A stretch of 64,000 nucleotides of DNA from Parabacteroides merdae ATCC 43184 (lineage in GTDB: Bacteria; Bacteroidota; Bacteroidia; Bacteroidales; Tannerellaceae), in NCBI RefSeq assembly GCF_025151215.1, contig NZ_CP102286.1, forward strand, positions 558,001 to 622,000, written 5' to 3'. Within the stretch, counting starts at the first letter, position 1. Each line of letters opens with the position of its first letter. Of this stretch, positions 42,547 through 50,866 are shown piece by piece. Made by a program: the position numbers and the translations under genes. Below the pieces are notes generated by a model that worked only from the letters and a program-made list of their open reading frames with translations, was not told where the DNA came from and made no database searches.

Positions 42547-44100
42547 TTATAGAGGCAGATTGTCATGTTTCTTGGCAGGATTGCTTAACTTCTTGGTCTG
42601 CAATTGTTGTAAAGCACGAATAATACGGAAACGAGTGTTACGAGGTTCGATAACATCGTCAATATAGCCATATTGAGCTGCATTGTATGGGTTTGCAAAT
42701 GCTTTTTTGTATTCGGCTTCTTTTTCTGCAGCGCAAGCTTTCGGATCTTCCGAGGCAGCCACTTCTTTTGCAAAGATCACTTCTACAGCGCCGCTTGGGC
42801 CCATAACTGCGATTTCGGCTGTCGGCCATGCGTAGTTCATATCGCCACGCAGATGTTTGGAGCTCATCACACAATAGGCTCCACCGTAAGATTTACGCAA
42901 TGTTACAGTTACTTTAGGCACTGTGGCTTCGCCGTAAGCGTAAAGCAATTTGGCTCCGTGCAGGATAACGCCGTTGTATTCCTGGCCTGTACCCGGTAAG
43001 AATCCCGGTACGTCAACCAATGTAACCAAAGGAATGTTGAAAGCATCACAGAAACGGACGAAACGACCTGCCTTGCGGGAGGCGTTGCTGTCCAGACAGC
43101 CTGCCATTACTTTCGGCTGGTTGGCTACGATACCGACAGTCTGGCCGTTAAAACGGGCGAAACCGACGATAATGTTCTTGGCATAGTCGGCATGTACTTC
43201 CAGAAATTCGCCGTTATCGATGATGGTTCCGATAACTTCATACATATCGTAAGCCTGGTTAGGATTGTCAGGGATGATGTCGTTCAGGTTGTCATCCAGA
43301 CGGTCGATCGGGTCTTTACATTCGATCAGAGGAGTTTCTTCCAGGTTGTTCTGCGGCAGGAAGCTGATCAATTTGCGGATCAACTGTAAACCGTCTTCTT
43401 CCGTATCGACTGCGAAGTGGGCCACACCGGATTTGGTCGTATGTACGCTTGCGCCACCTAATTGTTCCTGTGTAACGTCTTCGCCTGTAACTGTTTTTAC
43501 AACTTTCGGACCAGTCAGGAACATGTAACTTGTTCCGCGGGTCATGATATTGAAGTCTGTCAGGGCAGGAGAGTAAACCGCACCGCCGGCACATGGACCG
43601 AAGATACCGGAAATCTGAGGAATAACCCCGGAAGCCAAGATATTACGTTGGAAGATTTCTGCATAACCGGCCAAGGCGTTGACACCTTCCTGGATACGTG
43701 CGCCACCCGAGTCGTTCAGACCGATAACGGGAGCACCCATCTTCATGGCCTGATCCATTACTTTACAGATCTTCATGGCCAATGCTTCGGATAAAGCACC
43801 GCCGAACACGGTGAAATCCTGAGCATAAATATATACCAGACGTCCGTCGATCGTTCCGTAACCTGTTACGATACCGTCGCCCAAATACTTAGTTTTTTCA
43901 ATACCGAAGTTTGTACAACGATGTTGTACGAACATATCGAATTCTTCAAAACTTCCCTCATCCAGCAACATGGCAATACGTTCGCGTGCGGTGTATTTAC
44001 CTTTTTTGTGCTGAGATTCGATTCTTTTTTCTCCACCACCTAAACGAGCTGTTTCGCGAAGGGCGATAAGCTCCTTTACTTTTTCAAGTTGGTTACTCAT
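42547..44100 (-). CDS. mmdA: Methylmalonyl-CoA decarboxylase carboxyltransferase (alpha subunit)
   Basis: The 517-residue protein belongs to the acyl-CoA carboxylase beta/carboxyltransferase family: N-terminal crotonase-like half with [22 protein letters not shown] and [21 protein letters not shown], then [48 protein letters not shown] and, in the C-terminal half, [39 protein letters not shown]. It moves the carboxyl group of methylmalonyl-CoA to biotin, giving propionyl-CoA. Together with the neighbouring genes it forms the sodium-translocating decarboxylase of the succinate-propionate pathway. Propionyl-CoA carboxylase is the alternative name used for homologues. Confidence 0.93.
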   Translation of the reverse strand: MSNQLEKVKELIALRETARLGGGEKRIESQHKKGKYTARERIAMLLDEGSFEEFDMFVQHRCTNFGIEKTKYLGDGIVTGYGTIDGRLVYIYAQDFTVFGGALSEALAMKICKVMDQAMKMGAPVIGLNDSGGARIQEGVNALAGYAEIFQRNILASGVIPQISGIFGPCAGGAVYSPALTDFNIMTRGTSYMFLTGPKVVKTVTGEDVTQEQLGGASVHTTKSGVAHFAVDTEEDGLQLIRKLISFLPQNNLEETPLIECKDPIDRLDDNLNDIIPDNPNQAYDMYEVIGTIIDNGEFLEVHADYAKNIIVGFARFNGQTVGIVANQPKVMAGCLDSNASRKAGRFVRFCDAFNIPLVTLVDVPGFLPGTGQEYNGVILHGAKLLYAYGEATVPKVTVTLRKSYGGAYCVMSSKHLRGDMNYAWPTAEIAVMGPSGAVEVIFAKEVAASEDPKACAAEKEAEYKKAFANPYNAAQYGYIDDVIEPRNTRFRIIRALQQLQTKKLSNPAKKHDNLPL

Positions 44101-44142
44101 TGTACTATAGATTTGTTGTTAGAAATGAACTTATTTAATTGG

Positions 44143-44208
44143 CAATTAACGATTGAGAATTGACAATTGAATAGCATCAAATAATTGTCAATTCTCAATT
44201 GTCAATTG
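44143..44208. repeat. AATTGAC heptad hairpin between mce and mmdA
   Basis: Heptads of AATTGA(C/G) at 44143-44168 are mirrored by AATTGTC/AATTCTC heptads at 44183-44208. The core 20-base arms match at 19 positions around a 14-base loop, giving a long A+T-rich stem inside the operon. Confidence 0.7.
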
Positions 44209-44212
44209 TTTC

Positions 44213-44620
44213 TTATTTTCCCGGCATGCAAAGTTCGGTCAGAACGCTGCATGTCGATTTCGGGTGAAGGAATGCAATGTTCAAGCCTTCTGCACCTCCA
44301 CGAGGAGCTTTGTCGATCAGCTTGATACCTTTTGATTCGGCTTCGTCCAATGCTGCCTGTACGTCGGGAACAGCAAATGCAATGTGGTGGATACCTTCAC
44401 CTTTCTTTTCGATAAATTTAGCGATTGTACTGTCTTCACTTGTCGGCTCCAGCAACTCGATCTTAGTCTGGCCTACTTTAAAGAATGCAGTTTTTACTTT
44501 CTGGTCTGCTACTTCTTCGATGTTGTAGCATTTTAGTCCTAAAACTTCTTCATAATACGGCAGGCAAGCTTCGATGCTCTTTACTGCGATACCCAAATGT
44601 TCGATATGTGTAAGTTCCAT
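44213..44620 (-). CDS. mce: Methylmalonyl-CoA epimerase
   Basis: The 135-residue VOC-fold enzyme interconverts the (R) and (S) forms of methylmalonyl-CoA. Its two beta-alpha-beta-beta-beta units supply metal ligands: His in IEHLGIAVKSIE, His in EGIHHIAFAVPDV and Glu at the end in SVLTELCMPGK. It links the mutase product to the decarboxylase encoded downstream. A promoter box at 44668-44675 (minus) lies upstream, so mce is the first gene of the operon. Confidence 0.94.
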   Translation of the reverse strand: MELTHIEHLGIAVKSIEACLPYYEEVLGLKCYNIEEVADQKVKTAFFKVGQTKIELLEPTSEDSTIAKFIEKKGEGIHHIAFAVPDVQAALDEAESKGIKLIDKAPRGGAEGLNIAFLHPKSTCSVLTELCMPGK

Positions 44621-44667
44621 GTCAATAATAATTTAGTAATTTAATATTGCTTTTTGTTCTATGTTGG

Positions 44668-44675
44668 CAAAGGTA
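44668..44675 (-). promoter_or_regulatory. Bacteroidetes -7 box (TACCTTTG) for the mce-mmd operon
   Basis: TACCTTTG on the minus strand fits TAnnTTTG, 48 bases before the mce start. Confidence 0.7.
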
Positions 44676-44764
44676 CACTCTTTTTATTAATAGAGAAATA
44701 ATTCGTTAATATTTATCAGCATGATCCGGATATGTTTAAAAAGCATATTTTTGAAATCATGTGG

Positions 44765-47170
44765 TTAAAAATCAACGATAAGTCGAATATTCAATTGTCT
44801 TCCGGTCAGGTAATTAGGGATTGCGTACTGGTGGTTGTCTATATTGGTAATCCAATAATAGGAACTAGTGTTCTTTATGTCGAACAAGTTGAAAATATCC
44901 AATCCGAGCCAAATGTTCTTGAGATTGCGGAAGAATCCGCGATCCATGATTGCATCCGTTCCCCCGGCAAGCTGGTAGGAGAAACCGAGGTCCACGCGTT
45001 TGTAGGTCGGAGTACGGAAATAGCCGTCCTCGTAGCCTGTACGTGGGGCTGTGACGGGAAGGCCGCCGGACAGTACGCCTTTCAGATTCAGTTTGACACG
45101 TTTGTATCCGGGGAAATAATCCTGAAAAAAGAGCGAGACATTATAACCTTGGCTGTTAGGCATCGGTACATATTCGCTCCCTCGGATGCTTTGCTCCGCT
45201 TTCATTAGGGAGAAGCTGATCCAGGAGTCCGTACCCGGAACAAATTCGCCGAAGAATTTGACATCGAGCCCCATCGCATGGCCTTGCGCACAGTTCTCGC
45301 CGTAGTATCGGATTTTGACATTATCCACCGTATAGGGGTTCAGGTTATCCAATTTTTTATAATACATATCGGCACTGACTTTGAAATTTCTGCCGGATGC
45401 CCGGAATGTATAATCGCCTCCTGCAATGACATGGATGGAACGCTGTGATTTCAGGTTTTTGTTCAGTTGTATGATACTGTTGCCGTGTTCGTCCTGCACA
45501 GTTGTACGTAATTCCTTATAGAACGGAGACTGATAATACAGACCGGAAGCCAGCCGAAATGTCAGGTTCTGGTCGAAGTTCGGAATGAAACCTATTGAAG
45601 CACGCGGGCTGAATATAAATTCCCTGTTATAACTCCAATAGCTGCCGCGTACACCACCAACCAGCGTGAACAGTCCTTGTTTGGTACGAAACTTGAATAC
45701 ATCCTGCAAATAGCCGGAAATACGTGTGCTTTCCAGTTTGTTATCCGAGAACAGGTTTGCGATCACGTTGACATTCCCGCCCCCTTGCGGTAACGAGTAT
45801 CCGGCGGAGTCGCGTTTTTCCCATTCGCTGATCTTGTCGTTGATTTTCTCCAACTGGACGGTAGCACCCCATTTCAACGTATTGTTTTTTATGCGAGCGA
45901 CACCATAATGCCCGACATTCATGATATTGGAGTGCAGACGGTTGCGAGCGTGCTCGTTATAGCGTGCGATGGATAATTTCTGTATTTCTCCGCCTCCTTC
46001 TTCGGCTGCATCTCCCAGCCAGTAATCACCGGCAATATCATATCCTTCCTCTTCCTTACTGGTAAAGGCGGATGCTTGCAAGCCGAGTTCCGTATTGTCG
46101 TTCAGGTTATGCTTTAAAGTGAGTGCTCCGAATAACGTTTCGAACTTATCCCGTTCCTGGCCACTCATGAATACTTTAAATTTTTTGGCATTTGTTGCCG
46201 TTCCAAAAGAAGTCTCTCGGGTGTGGGGAATGAACTTATAATTGTTTATGGCTAAGTTTCCGAGAAAGTTGATCTCCCATTTGGGAGCAAGCTGGTATGT
46301 CATATAAGTCTGCAAATCAATGAAATTAGGATCATATTCGGCATCCGTATCGGTTGTTTTCAAAAGAGATCGTCCTGTTTTGTAACGGAAACCGGTCACC
46401 TGTGTGAACTTGCCGGAAGAACTGCCCACATAAGCATTGGCTCCCAGCAGGCTGGCGGAAGCCGAACCTTCGAATCCTTTCGGTTTTTTGTAGGTGATGT
46501 CCAGCACGGAACTCATCTTGTCCCCATAACGGGCTTCGAATCCTCCGGCGGAGAAATTGACGGCTTCCGTCATGTCCGGGTTGATAAAACTCAACCCTTC
46601 CTGTTGTCCGGAACGGATGAGCAGCGGACGGAACACTTCCAGTCCGTTCACATATACGATATTTTCGTCATAACTGCCGCCGCGTACGGAGTATTGCGAA
46701 CTTAATTCGTTATTGGAAGTAACGCCTGCAAATGTAACGACCAGACTTTCAATGCTTCCTCCGGCAGGGTCGGGGAGTAGTTTGACGCGGTCGGCATTCA
46801 GGGTTTCAAGGGTGGTTGTCTGCTTTCGGATGGCGGTAGCTACGACTTCTCCCAGTTCGAGTGATGTATAGTTCATCTGCACGTTGAGACGCATATCTTT
46901 GGTTACCTGAGGTAGGATCCTTTCGGCCTTGTTGTAGCCCAGGCATGAATAGATAAGCGTCACCGAGTCACCGGTTGCGACCGAAAGCGAGTAGTGGCCT
47001 TTTTCATTACTCATCGTCCCGTTTAATGTGTTCTTGACCCGGATATTGACCAAGTCCAGCGGATTACCGTCCGCGTCGCGGATATAACCGCTGATTTTGG
47101 CACGTCCCTGCCCGAAAGCACTTATCGAAAATAATATAAATAGTAGTGTAGCTATTGCACGAATCTTCAT
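44765..47170 (-). CDS. TonB-dependent outer-membrane receptor
   Basis: The 801-residue protein has a signal peptide (MKIRAIATLLFILFSISAFGQ), an N-terminal carboxypeptidase regulatory-like domain (about residues 25-105, AKISGYIRDADGNPLDLVNIRVKNTLNG), a plug domain (about 115-220, LLPDPAGGSIESLVVTFAGV) and a 22-strand barrel ending in Phe (IRLIVDF). It imports a ligand with energy from TonB. No SusD-type partner lies next to it, so polysaccharide uptake is not indicated; the substrate is unknown. The frame opens further up at 47233, but the signal peptide fixes the start at 47170. Confidence 0.92.
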   Translation of the reverse strand: MKIRAIATLLFILFSISAFGQGRAKISGYIRDADGNPLDLVNIRVKNTLNGTMSNEKGHYSLSVATGDSVTLIYSCLGYNKAERILPQVTKDMRLNVQMNYTSLELGEVVATAIRKQTTTLETLNADRVKLLPDPAGGSIESLVVTFAGVTSNNELSSQYSVRGGSYDENIVYVNGLEVFRPLLIRSGQQEGLSFINPDMTEAVNFSAGGFEARYGDKMSSVLDITYKKPKGFEGSASASLLGANAYVGSSSGKFTQVTGFRYKTGRSLLKTTDTDAEYDPNFIDLQTYMTYQLAPKWEINFLGNLAINNYKFIPHTRETSFGTATNAKKFKVFMSGQERDKFETLFGALTLKHNLNDNTELGLQASAFTSKEEEGYDIAGDYWLGDAAEEGGGEIQKLSIARYNEHARNRLHSNIMNVGHYGVARIKNNTLKWGATVQLEKINDKISEWEKRDSAGYSLPQGGGNVNVIANLFSDNKLESTRISGYLQDVFKFRTKQGLFTLVGGVRGSYWSYNREFIFSPRASIGFIPNFDQNLTFRLASGLYYQSPFYKELRTTVQDEHGNSIIQLNKNLKSQRSIHVIAGGDYTFRASGRNFKVSADMYYKKLDNLNPYTVDNVKIRYYGENCAQGHAMGLDVKFFGEFVPGTDSWISFSLMKAEQSIRGSEYVPMPNSQGYNVSLFFQDYFPGYKRVKLNLKGVLSGGLPVTAPRTGYEDGYFRTPTYKRVDLGFSYQLAGGTDAIMDRGFFRNLKNIWLGLDIFNLFDIKNTSSYYWITNIDNHQYAIPNYLTGRQLNIRLIVDF

Positions 47171-47241
47171 ATTCCATCTAATTATTAAATCTACAAACGC
47201 GGGAAACAACGATTTATTTTCAACGAAAGGCAATTTCTCAC

Positions 47242-47249
47242 TATCTTTG
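47242..47249 (+). promoter_or_regulatory. metA: Bacteroidetes -7 box (TATCTTTG) for metA
   Basis: TATCTTTG fits TAnnTTTG, 29 bases before the metA start. Confidence 0.75.
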
Positions 47250-47278
47250 TGCCTTGTATAAATAATTAAGGAAAGAAG

Positions 47279-48211
47279 ATGCCTTTAAACCTACAGAAGA
47301 ACTTGCCAGCTGTTGAGCTGTTGAAGAAAGAGCACATCTTTGTGATGGACTCGTTGCGTGCGTCTGAGCAGGACATTCGTCCGCTACGTGTAGTTGTGCT
47401 GAACTTGATGCCACTGAAGATCACGACGGAGACGGACCTTGTTCGCCTCCTGAGCAATACCCCCTTGCAAGTGGAGCTCGACTTTATGAAGATAAAAGGC
47501 CATACTCCCAAGAACACGCCGATCGAGCATATGAAGGAATTCTATAAAGACTTTGACGAGATGCAGGATGATTTTTACGACGGCATGATTATCACAGGTG
47601 CTCCGGTAGAGCAGATGCCTTTCGAGGAAGTGAACTATTGGGAGGAAGTGACCGAGATATTCGATTGGGCGCGTACGCATGTGACTTCTACCTTATATAT
47701 ATGCTGGGCGGCGCAAGCCGGGTTGTACCATTTTTATGGTGTCCCCAAATATGATCTGCCAGCCAAGATGTTCGGCGTGTTCCGCCATACGTTGCGCGAG
47801 CCCTATGTGCCGATCTTCCGAGGCTTCGACGACGAGTTCTATGTGCCGCACAGCCGGCATACGGAGATACGCCGCGAGGATGTGATGAAAGTTCCCGATT
47901 TGACGCTCTTGTCCGAAAGCGAAGAGTCTGGTGTCTATATGGCGATGGCGCGCGGAGGACGCGAGTTTTTTATCACTGGGCATTCCGAATACTCGCCTTA
48001 CACGCTGAATGACGAGTATATGCGCGACGTGAACAAGGGATTGCCTATTGCCGTTCCCCGTAACTATTACCGTAATAACAATCCGGCCCTCGGTCCGGTG
48101 GTCCGCTGGCGTGGTCATGCCAATCTTCTGTTCACCAACTGGCTGAACTATTATGTCTATCAGGAAACCCCGTTCCGTATCGAGGATATCAGCAAGTTGG
48201 GTGATTTGTAA
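47279..48211 (+). CDS. metA: Homoserine O-acyltransferase, predicted acetyl-CoA type
   Basis: The 310-residue enzyme of the MetA family acylates homoserine in methionine synthesis. The catalytic residues are at their canonical numbers: Cys142 ([10 protein letters not shown]), His235 and Glu237 ([10 protein letters not shown]). Residue 111, in TGAPVEQM, is Glu. In characterised MetA enzymes Glu111 gives acetyl-CoA and Gly111 succinyl-CoA specificity, so this should be a homoserine O-acetyltransferase despite the usual succinyl annotation. A promoter lies just upstream, and the U32 gene follows after 22 bases on the same strand. Confidence 0.94.
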   Translation: MPLNLQKNLPAVELLKKEHIFVMDSLRASEQDIRPLRVVVLNLMPLKITTETDLVRLLSNTPLQVELDFMKIKGHTPKNTPIEHMKEFYKDFDEMQDDFYDGMIITGAPVEQMPFEEVNYWEEVTEIFDWARTHVTSTLYICWAAQAGLYHFYGVPKYDLPAKMFGVFRHTLREPYVPIFRGFDDEFYVPHSRHTEIRREDVMKVPDLTLLSESEESGVYMAMARGGREFFITGHSEYSPYTLNDEYMRDVNKGLPIAVPRNYYRNNNPALGPVVRWRGHANLLFTNWLNYYVYQETPFRIEDISKLGDL

Positions 48212-48233
48212 TCAAGAAATAAGAAATAATAGC

Positions 48234-50063
48234 ATGCAAACAAAATCCCGTCCTATAGAACTTCTCTCTCCGGCTAAAGACCTCAATTGCGGGATTGAAG
48301 CGATTAATCACGGTGCCGATGCCGTCTATATCGGTGCGCCCAAGTTCGGTGCGCGTTCTGCTGCCGGCAACTCTTTGGATGATATACGTGAGCTTTGCGA
48401 GTATGCGCATCTGTATGGCGCCCGCATCTATGTTACGCTTAACACGATATTGAAAGAAGATGAGTTGGAAGAAGCCGAACGGATGATCTGGGATCTCTGG
48501 CGTGTCGGGACGGATGCCCTGATCATTCAGGATATGGGGATTACCCGGCTGAACCTGCCTCCTATTCCGCTTCACGCCAGCACGCAGACGGACAACCGCA
48601 CACCGGAAAAGGTCCGTTTCCTCGAAGCCGCAGGCTTTACACAGGTGGTTCTGGCACGTGAATTGTCGCTGAACGAGATTCGCCGGACATCGGAAGCGAC
48701 TACCGTTCCGCTGGAAGTATTTGTGCACGGCGCCCTCTGCGTCAGCTATAGCGGGCAATGTTATCTGAGCGCCGCTTTGAGTGGACGTAGTGCCAATCGC
48801 GGAGAATGCGCCCAATATTGCCGCCTGCCCTATACGATGGTCGATGCGACAGGGACGGAGATCGTCAGCAACAAACATCTGCTTTCGCTCAAGGACATGA
48901 ACCGTTCGGATCAGCTGGAAGCCCTGTTGGATGCAGGTGTTTCTTCCCTCAAGATCGAAGGGCGGTTGAAAGATGCCGGCTATGTCAAGAATATCACGGC
49001 TTATTATCGGAAGAAGTTAGATGCAGTCCTGTCCCGCCGTCCGGAATATCGTCGTGCTTCTGCTGGTCGAAGCACTTATACGTTCGAGCCGGTAGCTGAA
49101 AAGAGTTTTAACCGTGGGTTCACTACGTTCCTTTTGGAGGGGCGGACGGCGGATATTACCGCTTTCAATACACCTAAGTCGTTGGGCGAACCTGTCGGGA
49201 TGGTCAAAGAGATCAAAGGCAATTCTTTTACTGTGGCCGGCTTGAAGCAATTGAACAATGGAGACGGGCTTGTTTTCTTTAATAGGAAAGGCGAGTTGGA
49301 GGGTTTCCGCGTCAACCGGGTGGAGGCAAACCGGGTGTTTCCGCTGGATATGCCGCAGCTTACCCCCAAGACTCCGCTTTACCGCAATTTCGACCAGGCA
49401 TTTGATAAACTGCTCGCCAAGCCTTCAGCCGAACGCAAGCTGTCCGTGGAGATCGAGTTCTTGGACAATCCCTTCGGTTTTACGCTTTGTATGGAGGATG
49501 AGACGGGAGCACGGATCATGCTGACCGAGCCGTTTGCGAAAGAGCTGGCGCGTCGTGAACAGCAGGATAATATACGGACACAGCTATCCAAGTTGGGGAA
49601 TACGCCTTTCGAGGCATCGAAGGTGGTGGTCGGTTTGTCTGAAAACTGGTTCGTTCCCTCTTCTCTGCTTGCCGATATGCGCCGTAGAGGAGTGGAGAAG
49701 TTGCTGGAAGCACGCCGTGCCCGCTATCCTCGTGAGACAGTGAAACGTGTGCAGCCGTCCGTGTCGATACCTTTCCCCGAACGCCAACTTACTTATTTGG
49801 GGAATGTTGCCAACGGGAAAGCCCGTTCGTTCTACCAGGATCACGGGGTGGAACAGATTGACCCGGCATTTGAACTGTCTCCCCGGAAAGATGTTCCGTT
49901 GATGTTTACCAAACACTGCCTGCGCTACAGCATGGGGTGGTGTCCTACTTATCAGAAAGACAAGTCTCCCTACAAGGAACCGTATTATCTGCTTTATAAA
50001 GATACGCGCCTCCGGTTGCAGTTCGACTGCAAGCATTGTCAGATGTTGGTATTTGAAAGTTGA
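48234..50063 (+). CDS. U32 family peptidase-like protein (RlhA/YegQ type)
   Basis: The 609-residue protein begins with a TIM-barrel-like part (PIELLSPAKDLNCGIEAINHGADAVYIG) and carries the U32 signature EVFVHGALCVSYSGQCYLS (about residue 160), with further cysteines in GECAQYC and, at the C-terminus, CKHCQM. Although named peptidases, characterised members modify tRNA or rRNA, for example RlhA in 23S rRNA hydroxylation; the closest role here cannot be decided. The upstream frame extension overlaps metA, and ATG 48234 is the start consistent with homologues. It is probably cotranscribed with metA. Confidence 0.87.
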   Translation: MQTKSRPIELLSPAKDLNCGIEAINHGADAVYIGAPKFGARSAAGNSLDDIRELCEYAHLYGARIYVTLNTILKEDELEEAERMIWDLWRVGTDALIIQDMGITRLNLPPIPLHASTQTDNRTPEKVRFLEAAGFTQVVLARELSLNEIRRTSEATTVPLEVFVHGALCVSYSGQCYLSAALSGRSANRGECAQYCRLPYTMVDATGTEIVSNKHLLSLKDMNRSDQLEALLDAGVSSLKIEGRLKDAGYVKNITAYYRKKLDAVLSRRPEYRRASAGRSTYTFEPVAEKSFNRGFTTFLLEGRTADITAFNTPKSLGEPVGMVKEIKGNSFTVAGLKQLNNGDGLVFFNRKGELEGFRVNRVEANRVFPLDMPQLTPKTPLYRNFDQAFDKLLAKPSAERKLSVEIEFLDNPFGFTLCMEDETGARIMLTEPFAKELARREQQDNIRTQLSKLGNTPFEASKVVVGLSENWFVPSSLLADMRRRGVEKLLEARRARYPRETVKRVQPSVSIPFPERQLTYLGNVANGKARSFYQDHGVEQIDPAFELSPRKDVPLMFTKHCLRYSMGWCPTYQKDKSPYKEPYYLLYKDTRLRLQFDCKHCQMLVFES

Positions 50064-50179
50064 AAATTATGAGAACGCTATTGTCAGAACGGATAAGAAT
50101 GACTGTCCGGTGAAAGAAGCCATGATCCGTTTGACAAAAGTATTCCAGCAATAAAGGAGCCGATAGGTATGTGATAACA

Positions 50180-50263
50180 GTTTCATAAGGATGGAACGAC
50201 AGTTTCATGGGGATGAAAAAGAAGTTTCATCCCTATGAAAATAAAGTTTCCCTTGCATGAAAC
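50180..50263. repeat. Cluster of interrupted GTTTCAT/ATGAAA palindromes
   Basis: Four units of about 21-22 bases follow each other: GTTTCATAAGGATGGAAC, GTTTCATGGGGATGAAA, GTTTCATCCCTATGAAA and GTTTCCCTTGCATGAAAC. They lie between the convergent U32 and WbuC genes. Confidence 0.65.
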
Positions 50264-50302
50264 TAAAGTTTTCTTTAAGGGGAACGGGAAGGTAGTGCAA
50301 GG

Positions 50303-50770
50303 TTATATTGCCTTTCCTAATAACTCCATATATTTTGCCACCCCTTTCGTGTCTTCTGGAGCCGGACTCCAGGGAGCGAAATTTTCCGGAGCGAGCGGAG
50401 CGAACGGCCCTTCCTTGATTTCATATATGACAGAGCCGGATTCTAGAACTAACAGCCCGTGCCATGTTCCCGCCTTTATTTCGGCGCCGTAAACACCTTC
50501 TTTCGGATCGAGTATCTGTGTTTGGGTGATTTCCCCTTTGTTGTCAAAGAGGAATACAGCAATGCGACCGCGCAGCAGGAGGAATATTTCATCTTTTTTA
50601 GGGTTCAGATGGCGGTGTGGGCGGAGGTAGGTTCCCGGTTCCAGGGCATTGAGCAAACGGTTGACGGGATCGTCCAAATGCTCATGAAAGTTGTAGTTCA
50701 TGCGTAGCCGAGGCGACTGTTTGGCACGCCCGGTCGTTTCATTCAATAAAGCTTCGTTTATGATCTTCAT
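50303..50770 (-). CDS. WbuC family cupin-fold metalloprotein
   Basis: The 155-residue protein is a cupin: RMNYNFHEHLDDPVNRLLNALEPGTYLRPHRHLNPKKDEIFLLLRG holds the first cupin motif with histidines, and VYGAEIKAGTWHGLLVLESGSVIYEIKEG the second. The N-terminal segment (about residues 1-40) matches the WbuC group, which is found in sugar and O-antigen clusters and in isolated places as here. Enzymatic role unknown. It is convergent with the U32 gene and divergent from the hybrid sensor. Confidence 0.85.
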   Translation of the reverse strand: MKIINEALLNETTGRAKQSPRLRMNYNFHEHLDDPVNRLLNALEPGTYLRPHRHLNPKKDEIFLLLRGRIAVFLFDNKGEITQTQILDPKEGVYGAEIKAGTWHGLLVLESGSVIYEIKEGPFAPLAPENFAPWSPAPEDTKGVAKYMELLGKAI

Positions 50771-50812
50771 GCGAATAATTGATTACTGGAGGACGAATGT
50801 ACAAAATAAATA

Positions 50813-50843
50813 TTGGCTGGTATGCCATTTCTCCGTACATTTG
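50813..50843 (+). promoter_or_regulatory. Bacteroidetes promoter (-33 TTG, -7 TACATTTG) for the hybrid sensor
   Basis: TTG at 50813-50815 and TACATTTG at 50836-50843 are 20 bases apart; the start codon is 23 bases downstream. Confidence 0.75.
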
Positions 50844-50866
50844 CAGAAACCTGTAAATAAAACAGA

